Part shown: positions 55,374 through 64,000 of the stretch, in pieces | How the letters are laid out: every line of letters begins with the position of its first letter | Numbering within the stretch: position 1 is the stretch's first letter | Assembly (NCBI GenBank): GCA_026913215.1 | Contig: JAPTYK010000001.1 | Coordinates: 3,720,001-3,784,000, forward strand | DNA: 64,000 nucleotides | Direction: 5' to 3' | Origin: Streptomyces diastatochromogenes | GTDB taxonomy: Bacteria > Actinomycetota > Actinomycetes > Streptomycetales > Streptomycetaceae | Translations under genes and position numbers: made by a program | Notes under the pieces: generated by a model | The model's database searches: none | Told to the model about the DNA's origin: nothing | What the model saw: only the letters and a program-made list of their open reading frames with translations

Positions 55374-56093
55374 GTGACCCGCATGGACAGCGTGCGCGCC
55401 GCGACAGGTTCGGCGAAGGAGAGCGTCCTGCACGCCGCGGAAGTGGTGGCGCCGTACGCCGGCACGGCCAGGGACCAGGCCACGCACTACGCGCACGAGG
55501 CGCGGGTGATGCTCGCGCCGAAGCTCTCGAAGGCCGCTCAGCAGGCCCGGGAGCAGGCGCGTGCGCAGTACGGCGCGTATGTCGCGCCGCATGTGCCGCC
55601 GCGGGTCGACGCGGCCGCACACCGTGCGGCGGTCAAGACCCGCCTGGCCGCCCGTCAGGCGGCCGACTACACCGTTCCGCGCGTCGAGAGCGCGGTCGCC
55701 GCGACCGGTCCCGTCCTCGAGGAGGCCGGGTCGCGTTCCACCGCCGCCTGGGCCAGCTGCGCGGTCAGGTGACGCCGGGGAAATCCAGAAGATCGTGAAG
55801 AAGCACGAGCGTCGGGCCAGGGCCGGACGCCTCGCCAGGGACTCGTCGTCCTCGGCGTACTGGCCGGCGGCGCGTTCGCCGCCTGGAAGTGGTGGGACAA
55901 GCAGGCCAATCCCGACTGGCTGGTGGAACCTCCCGCGGCCACCGAGGTGGACGAGGACTCCTCGCTGCCGTCCGTGGACGCCAGTGGAGCTCCCCTCGAC
56001 GCGGAGGCGGAGACCGAAGCCGATGCCGAGGCCGATGCCGCCGCAGAAGCCGCCGAAGCCGCCGAAGCCGCCGAACGCGACGAACGCCGCTGA
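55374..56093 (+). CDS. DUF5324 family membrane protein, frameshifted
   Basis: An Ala/Arg-rich helical N-terminus (MDSVRAATGSAKESVLHAAEVVAPYAGTARDQATHYAHEARVMLAPKLSKAAQQA, by its ends) with a basic helix (GEIQKIVKKHERRARAGRLAR), one membrane helix (VVLGVLAGGAFAAWKWWDKQ) and NPDWLVEPPAATEVDEDSS before an acidic repeat tail (EAEADAEADAAAEAAEAAEAAERDERR). Three bases are missing near 55762, 55790 and 55838, which returns to the first frame. GTG 55374 follows GAGGAGGAGG. The family is Streptomyces-specific and of unknown function. Confidence 0.8.
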
Positions 56094-56105
56094 CCGACCG
56101 CCACT

Positions 56106-56305
56106 CCTGCCGGGGTCCTGCCGGGGTCCTGCCGGGGTCCTGCCGAGGTCCTGCCGGGGCCGTACTCGGGTCCTGCCGGGGCCGTACTCGGGTCCTGCCG
56201 GATCCTGCCGGACGCCCTGTCGGGGTGCCGCCGGATCCTGCCGGGGTTCTGCCGTGGTCGTACTCGGGTCCTGCCGGGGTGCTGCCGTAGTCGTACCGGG
56301 TGCGG
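56106..56305. repeat. 11-base tandem repeat CCTGCCGGGGT and derivatives
   Basis: The 229-base gap between DUF5324 and DUF6344 stops holds about 14 copies of CCTGCCGGGGT or CCTGCCGG(A)T, with GCCGTACTCGGGT blocks between. No gene is seen. The 11-base period is not coding-compatible. Confidence 0.85.
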
Positions 56306-56322
56306 GGAGTCTCCCCGCGCCC

Positions 56323-56695
56323 CTACGCCGCAGCGGCGAGGGCGAGCTCCGTCAGGGCGGCCGGGTCGCTCTCGGTCGCGGCGGTCGACGAGGAGCGCTG
56401 ACGGGTGGCGGGCGAGGAGCCGTGGGCCTCGGCGGCGATGCGCTGCTTGATGGTGGGCGGCAGGGAACGGTCCCCGACGAGCGGCCACAGGTGCGTCCGC
56501 TGTGCCGGTACGGGGGCGGGGCGCGCTCCCCGGCGGTGGCGGCGGGGACGGAGGCGGGCGCGGCCGCTCCTCGGGCTGCTGGACGGCGGGCTGCCCGGCG
56601 GCGGTGGCGGTGTTCGCCAGGCCGACGGAGGCGAGGAGGGCGAAGAGGACGGAGACGAAGGCGGTCCAGAACTGCTTGACCTTGGCGGTGGCCAT
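56323..56695 (-). CDS. DUF6344 family small secreted protein, frameshifted
   Basis: The start MATAKVKQFWTAFVSVLFALLASVGLANTATAA is a signal peptide (AKVKQFW basic region, hydrophobic core, then an AxA-type site). The remainder is Pro/Gln-rich and ends DPAALTELALAAAA, with TAG at 56323-56325, once two bases lost in G/C runs between about 56520 and 56450 are restored (expected VGDRSLPPTIKQRIAAEAHGSSPATRQRSSS). About 125 residues. The family occurs only in Streptomyces and its function is unknown. It stands between the repeat array and tRNA-Ala. Confidence 0.75.
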
Positions 56696-56879
56696 GGCCC
56701 CTCACTTTCGTGACGTTCCCGGATGGTTCATTTCGGGTTGCGCGCTTTACATACCTTTCTCATGATCTGGATGTGGGCCCGGTTTCCGAGGACCGACGCC
56801 GCCGTCGCGCAGTTCTTCCGATGAACACCACCCGGTCGGCCCAGCCCCGCCCCGGTCACTCAGTGCCACGAACGCGAAA

Positions 56880-56918
56880 GACCCCCTCGCCCTGCGCTGT
56901 CGCAGGCCGAGGGGTCCG
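56880..56918 (-). terminator. Terminator of tRNA-Ala
   Basis: GACCCCCTCGCCCTGCG and CGCAGGCCGAGGGGTC pair over about 15 bases with small bulges, a few bases after the tRNA-Ala 3' end on the minus strand. Confidence 0.7.
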
Positions 56919-56923
56919 TCCGG

Positions 56924-56995
56924 TGGAGCCTAGGGAGTCGAACCCCTGACATCTGCCATGCAAAGACAGCGCTCTACCAACTGAGCTAAGGCCCC
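56924..56995 (-). tRNA. tRNA-Ala (anticodon TGC), one base short in the T stem
   Basis: The minus strand reads GGGGCCTTAGCTCAGTTGGT as acceptor and D arm, and the anticodon stem-loop CTGTC-TTTGCAT-GGCAG gives TGC. The T arm is AGGGG-TTCGACT-CCCT, where CCCCT is needed to pair with AGGGG, so one C is missing and the gene is 72 instead of 73 bases. The acceptor 3' strand AGGCTCC pairs with GGGGCCT. Confidence 0.93.
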
Positions 56996-57127
56996 GGAAC
57001 GAGGACAGCGTACCGGGTCACCCCCCATGTCCGGCAAAAGGATTGGGACTCCCGGTCGGCGACCACTCTCCGTAAGATGCTGCCCGAGGTTCGCAGTGGC
57101 GAACCTAAGGGATGGGGAGAGTACGTG

Positions 57128-57676
57128 ATGGACGCAGCGCAGCAGGAAGCCACGGCAAGAGCCAGAGAGCTTCAGCGCAGTTGGTACGGGGAGCCGTTGG
57201 GGGCGCTCTTCCGCCGGCTGATCGATGATCTCGGGCTCAATCAGGCCAGGCTCGCGGCCGTGCTCGGGCTCTCCGCGCCCATGCTGTCCCAGCTGATGAG
57301 CGGCCAGCGGGCCAAGATCGGCAACCCGGCCGTCGTGCAGCGCGTCCAGGCCCTCCAGGAGCTCGCCGTCCAGGTCGCCGACGGCAGCGTCAGCGCCGCC
57401 GAGGCCACCGACCGCATGGACGAGGTCAAGAAGTCGCAGGGCGGCTCCGTCCTCACCGGCACGGCCCCGGCCGCCACCGGCTCCGGTGCGCCGACCGTGC
57501 GCCGCGTGGTCCGCGAGATCCAGTCGCTGCTGCGCTCCGTGGCCGCCGCCGGCGACATCATCGACGCCGCCGACTCGCTCGCTCCCGCCCACCCGGAACT
57601 GGCAGAGTTCCTCCGGGTGTACGGCGCCGGGCGCACCGCCGACGCGGTCGCCCACTACGAGTCGCACCAGAACTGA
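57128..57676 (+). CDS. Helix-turn-helix DNA-binding protein
   Basis: Intact, 182 residues. After the start MDAAQQEATARARELQRSWYGEPLGALFRRLIDDLG comes an XRE-like helix-turn-helix LNQARLAAVLGLSAPMLSQLMSGQRAKI (by its ends), then a helical region (VVQRVQALQELAVQVADG) and a C-terminal VVREIQSLLRSVAAAGDIIDAADSLAP with AEFLRVYGAGRTADAVAHYE. The start ATG 57128 has GGGGAG eight bases upstream; GTG 57125 is next to it. It is followed after 63 bases by an orphan Ser/Thr kinase on the same strand, a possible partner. Target unknown. Confidence 0.88.
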   Translation: MDAAQQEATARARELQRSWYGEPLGALFRRLIDDLGLNQARLAAVLGLSAPMLSQLMSGQRAKIGNPAVVQRVQALQELAVQVADGSVSAAEATDRMDEVKKSQGGSVLTGTAPAATGSGAPTVRRVVREIQSLLRSVAAAGDIIDAADSLAPAHPELAEFLRVYGAGRTADAVAHYESHQN

Positions 57677-57739
57677 CGCGGCCCCGGCAGCCGGCCGGGA
57701 CCGCGGGAGACGACGCGGACGGGGAGCGGGCGCAGCGCG

Positions 57740-59005
57740 ATGGGTGAGGTCTTCGCTGGTCGGTACGAGCTGGTCGACCCGATCGGGCGCGGCGGGGCGG
57801 GCGCGGTGTGGCGGGCCTGGGACCACCGGCGGCGCCGGTACGTGGCGGCCAAGGTGCTGCTCCAGAGCGACGCGCACACCCTGCTCCGCTTCGTCCGCGA
57901 GCAGGCGCTGCGGATCGACCATCCGCACGTCCTCGCCCCGGCCAGCTGGGCCGCCGACGACGACAAGGTCCTGTTCACGATGGACCTGGTGGCCGGCGGC
58001 TCGCTGGCCCACGTCATCGGGGACCACGGCCCGCTGCCGCCCCGTTTCGTCTGCACCCTGCTCGACCAGCTGCTCTCGGGCCTGGCCACGGTCCACGCCG
58101 AAGGGGTCGTGCACCGGGACGTCAAGCCCGCCAACCTCCTCATGGAGGTCACCGGCACCGGGCGGCCGCACCTGCGCCTGTCCGACTTCGGCATCTCCGT
58201 GCGCAAGGGCGAACCCCGCCTCACCGAGACCAACTACGTGGTGGGGACGCCCGGTTACCTCGCGCCCGAGCAGCTCCTCGGCGCCGAGCCGGACTTCACC
58301 GCCGACCTCTTCGCCGTCGGCCTGGTCGGACTGCACCTGCTCCAGGGCCGCAAGCCGGACCCCCAGGCCCTCGTGGAGCATTTCCTCGCCCACGGCACTC
58401 CCGGCGCCCCTGAGGGCGTCCCTGAGCCCCTGTGGCAGGTGCTCACCGGCCTCCTCCAGCCCGATCCGCGGGCCCGCTTCCGGACGGCCACGGGAGCGCG
58501 TACGGCCCTGAGCGCCGCCGTCGAGATGCTGCCCGCGCGGGACCCCGCCGAGGATCCGGTCCCCATCGTCGACCGCCTCGGCCCCCTCCCACCCGGCTTC
58601 GGCCCCGAGGGCCCCGAAGTCCCCGGAACCCCTGAAGACCCCAGGAGGCCCGGAAGCTCCGGAAGCCCCGAAGGTCCCGGAAACCCCGAGGGCCCCGGAA
58701 TCCCCGGCAGCCCCGCGACCCCCGAAGTCCCCACAGGCTTCGGGCCGCCGCTGCCCGGCCCCGCCCGGACGGACGGCTTCCTCCGCCCCCGCCGGTCGCC
58801 TACCCGCCGCCCTACGCGCCCACCCCGCCCACGCCCACGCCCGCGTTCACACCCACCTTCCCGGTACCCGCCTCGCCCCTGGCCGCCCTGTCCGCCCCGC
58901 CCGCCCCGTACGCCGTCCCGGGCCGCCCCCAAGGTGGCGGTCCTGGTGCTCTTGGTCGCGCTGGTGTCGCTCGCGGTCGGTTTCTGGGCGCTGGCGCGGA
59001 TCTGA
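57740..59005 (+). CDS. Orphan Ser/Thr protein kinase with Pro-rich linker and C-terminal membrane helix
   Basis: The kinase domain has IGRGGAGAVWRAW, VAAKVLLQSDAHTLLRF, VVHRDVKPANLLM, LSDFGISV and GTPGYLAPEQLLGAEPDFTADLFA. A long Pro/Gly/Glu linker (GPEGPEVPGTPEDP) precedes one helix, APKVAVLVLLVALVSLAVGFWAL, at the extreme C-terminus with no outer domain. The region 58785-58915 reads as Arg/Pro-only, though another frame gives ordinary YPPPYAPTPPTPTP sequence, so compensating missing bases are likely there. The kinase has DFG and HRD intact. Its target is not encoded recognisably nearby; the preceding HTH protein or the convergent secreted protein are candidates. Confidence 0.87.
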   Translation: MGEVFAGRYELVDPIGRGGAGAVWRAWDHRRRRYVAAKVLLQSDAHTLLRFVREQALRIDHPHVLAPASWAADDDKVLFTMDLVAGGSLAHVIGDHGPLPPRFVCTLLDQLLSGLATVHAEGVVHRDVKPANLLMEVTGTGRPHLRLSDFGISVRKGEPRLTETNYVVGTPGYLAPEQLLGAEPDFTADLFAVGLVGLHLLQGRKPDPQALVEHFLAHGTPGAPEGVPEPLWQVLTGLLQPDPRARFRTATGARTALSAAVEMLPARDPAEDPVPIVDRLGPLPPGFGPEGPEVPGTPEDPRRPGSSGSPEGPGNPEGPGIPGSPATPEVPTGFGPPLPGPARTDGFLRPRRSPTRRPTRPPRPRPRPRSHPPSRYPPRPWPPCPPRPPRTPSRAAPKVAVLVLLVALVSLAVGFWALARI

Positions 59006-59006
59006 C

Positions 59007-60395
59007 TCAGGCGCGGCGGCGGGCCAGCAGGGTCCAGGCGCCGAGTCCGAGGAGCAGGAAGGTCCCGGTGCCGATGCCGGCGGCCGCGACGGCCTTCATG
59101 GTGCCGTCGGCCGTGGCCGGCGCCCCGGCGGCGCCGTTCTCCGCCGCCTCCCGGTCGTCCGCGGTCACCGAGAACGTCCTGGGGCCGCGTCGTACGCGGG
59201 GGCCTTCCTCGGGGTGCCCCTGACGTTCACCCGGAGGGTCAGCGGCACCGGCTTGTCGCCGTACTGGGCGGCGAGCTCCGGGCTGAGGGTCGCCGACAGG
59301 TAGTACCAGCCGGCGAACCGCATGCCGTTGGTGGCCGTGTCGTACGAGGTGCGGTTCTCGTGGGCCACCGGCCGCAGCGGGTCGAGCGCCACCGTCGCGG
59401 GCCTCCCGTCGTAGCCGACCGTGCTCGTGTCGACGAAGCCGAGGGCCGGGTTGGCGAGCGAGAGCGTGAGCGCGTTGCTCACCAGGTCCCCCTCGGTGCC
59501 GCTGCCGAGTTCGGCGCCGGCGAAGAGCTGCTGTCCCCAGTCGACGGGCACCCGGTAGAAGAGCGTCTGGCCGGGCCGGAGGTCGGCCCGCCACTCGCCC
59601 TCCCGCAGGAGACGGCCTCCTGGAACCCGGCGCCGCCCTGGCGCCTCCGCTGGCCCCCGGACGGCGGCGCGGGCGTGGCCGACGGCCAGGCCTCGGGAGC
59701 GCCGTGGGCCGGCCTGGGTGAGGAGGGGCTCGGTCACGTACCGGATCTCCAGCTCCCAGTCGTCCGGGGTGGACTCCGGGGCGGAATCGCGCTCGACGAG
59801 GACGTAGTACGCGCCCGGCTTCTGGCAGCTGTACGCGTCCGGGTCGACGGTCCGGCGGGCGTAGCCGACGAGCGGCCTGGCGTACTTCGCGGAGCCGAAG
59901 TCGACGTCCTGGTAGCCGCAGTCGGCTCCGGAGTTGTCCTGGATGCCGACCTTGAAGCCGTCGCCGTACGCGACCCGGCCGCCGGGCTTGGGGACGGCGA
60001 CGACGGAGACGTACGCGTTGCGCCGGGTGTCGAGGTCGAGCCGGTAGTAGACCTTGCCGTCCTTCTTGAGGGTGTCCCGGTACGTCCGGCCGGTCCTGAG
60101 GGGCTTCGCGTCGAGGCTGGTGGCTGCGCCCTCGATCCGCTGGGCCTTGCCGTCGAAGGCGTACGGCGGCACGGAGGCACCTCCAGTCCCCACAGCCTCC
60201 ACCGCCTCCACAGCCCCAACCGCCCCCACGGCCTCCACAGCCCCCACGGCCCCCGCCGCCCCCACGGCCTCTCCGGCCCCTTCGGAAGCCCACGCCCTCC
60301 GGGCAGCAGGGCCACCGCCGCGCCGCCGCGATCAGGGCTCCCGCCCTCCGGCCGATCCCCGTCCCGGTCCGCCGCCCCGCGGCCTGCGTGCTCAC
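59007..60395 (-). CDS. Secreted, C-terminally anchored protein of unknown function, frameshifted
   Basis: GTG 60395 gives a signal-like STQAAGRRTGTGIGRRAGALIAAA before a Val/Ala/Gly/Glu repeat (AVEAVGAVGAVEAVEAVG, 9-base units). The main domain holds FDGKAQRIEGAATSLDAKPL, RTYRDTLKKDGKVYYRLDLDTRRNAYVSVVAVP, GIQDNSGADCGYQDVDFGSAKYARPL and PGAYYVLVERDSAPESTPDDWELEIRYVTEP. It ends with a helix, GIGTGTFLLLGLGAWTLLARRRA. It is a beta-rich outer protein with an anchor. Frame shifts lie near 60330-60290, 59615-59700 and 59175. I do not recognise a family. It is convergent with the kinase gene (stops two bases apart). Confidence 0.75.
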   Translation of the reverse strand: MSTQAAGRRTGTGIGRRAGALIAAARRWPCCPEGVGFRRGRRGRGGGGGRGGCGGRGGGWGCGGGGGCGDWRCLRAAVRLRRQGPADRGRSHQPRREAPQDRPDVPGHPQEGRQGLLPARPRHPAQRVRLRRRRPQARRPGRVRRRLQGRHPGQLRSRLRLPGRRLRLREVRQAARRLRPPDRRPGRVQLPEAGRVLRPRRARFRPGVHPGRLGAGDPVRDRAPPHPGRPTALPRPGRRPRPRRRPGASGGARAAPGSRRPSPAGGRVAGRPPARPDALLPGARRLGTAALRRRRTRQRHRGGPGEQRAHALARQPGPRLRRHEHGRLRREARDGGARPAAAGGPREPHLVRHGHQRHAVRRLVLPVGDPQPGARRPVRRQAGAADPPGERQGHPEEGPRVRRGPRTFSVTADDREAAENGAAGAPATADGTMKAVAAAGIGTGTFLLLGLGAWTLLARRRA

Positions 60396-60538
60396 GCGCT
60401 TCTCCCGTCCCCGCCCGGTGGTGCCGCCCATCCTGCCCCGCCCGTCCCTCCGGTGTCCGCCGTCACGACCTCCCCGGGGATTTGCGTGAGCAATCGAACG
60501 ATTCGCGGGTGGGAACAGAAGGGGCGCGGCCTGAAACA

Positions 60539-60575
60539 GTGAAGCCCCGGTCCGCTCGCGCGGCCGGGGCTTCAC
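60539..60575. terminator. Terminator between DLW-39 and the secreted-protein gene
   Basis: GTGAAGCCCCGG and CCGGGGCTTCAC form a perfect 12-base stem, 19 bases after the DLW-39 stop on the minus strand. Confidence 0.85.
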
Positions 60576-60593
60576 CCACAGACTGTGTGTCTC

Positions 60594-60728
60594 TCAGACA
60601 CCGGAACCTGCGGGCACGGAGTCGGTCGCCTCCGTCCACAGGTCCTGCTCGGCGCGATCCGCCTGGATCTGGCGGTACACGAGGAGCCCGCCGATGGCGG
60701 CCAGTGCGACCAGGAGAAGCTTCTTCAC
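60594..60728 (-). CDS. DLW-39 family small protein
   Basis: A 44-residue peptide: VKKLLLVALAAIGGLLVYRQ, IQADRAEQDLWTEATDSV and PAGSGV, containing the DLW motif that names the family. It starts at GTG 60728 and stops with TGA at 60594-60596. A short hydrophobic helix plus DLW tail. DLW-39 genes are typically found between gyrA and tRNA-Ile/Ala in Streptomyces, as here. No function is known. It would be missed by a minimum-length filter. Confidence 0.9.
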   Translation of the reverse strand: MKKLLLVALAAIGGLLVYRQIQADRAEQDLWTEATDSVPAGSGV

Positions 60729-60832
60729 CGCGCGACCTCGTCTTTCGTTGACGTAGGAGACTTCTGACGCCCACTCTACACATCGACCGATACCGATCGG
60801 TGACCTGTGCGAGCTTCAAACCTCACACAAAC

Positions 60833-60868
60833 AGATCGACCCGGATGGAGTACCATCCGGGTCGATCT
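60833..60868 (-). terminator. Terminator of tRNA-Ile
   Basis: AGATCGACCCGGATGG and CCATCCGGGTCGATCT form a perfect 16-base stem with an AGTA loop, seven bases after the tRNA-Ile 3' end. Confidence 0.93.
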
Positions 60869-60874
60869 ACACTG

Positions 60875-60947
60875 TGGGGCTAACAGGATTTGAACCTGTG
60901 GCCTCATCCTTATCAGGGATGCGCTCTAACCAACTGAGCTATAGCCC
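60875..60947 (-). tRNA. tRNA-Ile (anticodon GAT), one base short at the 5' end
   Basis: The minus strand has the anticodon stem-loop CATCC-CTGATAA-GGATG (anticodon GAT), T arm ACAGG-TTCAAAT-CCTGT and 3' acceptor strand TAGCCCC. Its 5' strand reads AGGGCTATAGC where GGGGCTATAGC is needed for seven pairs, so one G is missing from the 5' run. Length is 73 instead of 74 bases. Confidence 0.93.
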
Positions 60948-61048
60948 TCCGTCTGCTTCGCGGTGTGTGTCCCGCTCGCTGACTCCTGAACATTAGCGCA
61001 CGTGGGGGCCAGTCCCAAAATCGGTAAGCGCACCGGCCCCCGCGCCCG

Positions 61049-61709
61049 TCACTCGTCCTCGGCCAGCGTCAGCTCGACACCGCCCACGAAGCCGGCCGAC
61101 AGGTTGTAGATGAACGCGCCCAGCGTCGCCAGGGCGGTCATCAGGACCACGTCGATCACGGCGATCACCGAGGTGAACATCAGCACCCGCGGCAGCGACA
61201 GGAACGACTGCAGGTCGAAGCCGTTGGACTCGTTCGAGCCCGTGGCCTCGCTGATCGTGCCGCCGACGGTCGAGAAGACGCCCATGGCGTCCATGACCAT
61301 CCACAGCACCGAAGCGGCCACGACCGTGCAGATGCCCAGCGCGATGGAGAGCAGGAAGCTCACCTTCATCACCGACCACGGATCGGCCTTGGCCACCCGG
61401 AGCCGCGCCTTGCGCGTCCTGGGCGTCGTGCTCGCCCTGGTACGCGGCCGGCGCACGGCTCCGGTCTGCCCGCCCTGCGTACCGCCCGCAGGCGTGCCGT
61501 ACGCCTGCGGCGGGTGGTAGGGCCCTGCCGGCTGCCCCTGGGGCGCTCGCCGGGCAGTGGCCCGTTGTACGTCTCGTACGAGGGCTGCTGCCCCGAGTGT
61601 CCGTCACCGCAACCCCCTGGGAGTCCGTGGCGGGGCCACGGGCGCCGTTCGCTCCCGCACCGGCAGAAGCTCCGGCAGCCGCCGATCCGGCGCCCGTGGC
61701 TCCACTCAC
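61049..61709 (-). CDS. DUF3566 family membrane protein, frameshifted
   Basis: GTG 61709 starts VSGATGAGSAAAGASAGAGANG, a disordered Ala/Gly stretch, and an expected PSYETYNGPLPGE region follows. The conserved DUF3566 domain is RVAKADPWSVMKVSFLLSIALGICTVVAASVLWMVMDAMGVFSTVGG (by its ends) and PRVLMFTSVIAVIDVVLMTALATLGAFIYNLSAGFVGGVELTLAEDE, with two helices around an outer loop. Two bases are lost between 61600 and 61520. GAGGAG seven bases upstream is the ribosome site, and the gyrA stop lies just before, so it is in an operon with gyrA. Actinobacterial and located next to gyrA; function unknown. Confidence 0.88.
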
Positions 61710-61713
61710 GCTC

Positions 61714-64000
<2,287 letters not shown>

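Noticed and set aside
60792..60801. ACCGATCGGT palindrome upstream of DLW-39 as another TetR operator
   Set aside because: It lacks the four-base spacer between ACCGA and TCGGT found in the paa sites and matches only by half-site composition.

Overview
The window is high-GC actinobacterial DNA that I read as a Streptomyces chromosome arm-core segment close to oriC. The gene order agrees with what I recall of the S. coelicolor region that ends at gyrA: two Ser/Thr kinases, a bkd-type operon, paa genes, FHA proteins/PP2C/FtsW-type flippase/PBP/PASTA kinase, class E sortases, crgA, rhomboid, cyclophilin, tRNAs, gyrA. Streptomyces hallmarks seen directly are CrgA, class E sortases, the bacterial proteasome activator Bpa, the DLW-39 peptide, GTG/TTG starts, 4-base ATGA/GTGA overlaps, and a ParB parS site and DnaA boxes.

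Layout. 1-5970: tail of an RPEA-repeat protein, an APH-fold phosphotransferase, two divergent transmembrane Ser/Thr kinases and a repeat-rich secreted protein. 6030-10472: PadR regulator with its operator, ABC ATPase and FtsX-type permease. 10491-13604: Bpa, a strong terminator with a repeat array behind it, a quinone oxidoreductase and a TrkA-N potassium channel. 13598-15853: parS site, MoeA and a MobA-like/DUF6457 protein (molybdenum cofactor). 15890-20294: branched-chain 2-oxoacid dehydrogenase E1alpha-E1beta-E2 with a divergent Lrp regulator. 20411-24416: TetR regulator, 3-hydroxyacyl-CoA dehydrogenase and PaaN. 24473-27239: TrmH methyltransferase, HTTM and DUF5819 membrane pair. 27270-32223: paaABCDE phenylacetyl-CoA epoxidase operon and an acyl-CoA dehydrogenase. 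32244-39773: rhodanese, J-domain protein, DUF2252, an MmpL/ABC-2-like membrane protein with a divergent MarR, a NarL-type two-component pair and tRNA-Leu. 39886-48600: a 290-base polypurine tract, then the FhaA-FhaB-PP2C-RodA-PBP-PknB cell-wall/division cluster. 48603-53474: three class E sortases with a PabA/TrpG glutaminase and a 53-residue membrane protein among them, DUF881 protein and CrgA. 53520-60947: DnaA-box cluster, rhomboid protease, cyclophilin, small structural proteins, HTH protein, orphan kinase, secreted protein, tRNA-Ala, tRNA-Ile. 61049-64000: DUF3566 protein and the C-terminal part of GyrA, running off the window.

How it works together. One 18-base operator (AACCGAACGATCGGTCGG) lies at both paaN and paaA, with a one-mismatch core in front of the bkd operon; this suggests that one TetR protein (20411-21003) co-ordinates aromatic and branched-chain acyl-CoA catabolism. 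The 40-54 kb block couples peptidoglycan synthesis (RodA, PBP), its Ser/Thr kinase-phosphatase switch (PknB, PP2C, FHA proteins), surface-protein anchoring (sortases) and septation (CrgA), and sits next to replication-linked DNA motifs.

Data quality. About 35 genes, including the essential gyrA, and at least two tRNAs appear to lack single bases, nearly always in C or G runs. Almost every shift is a net deletion. I treat these as consensus errors in the assembly, annotate whole genes across them and give the shift positions.
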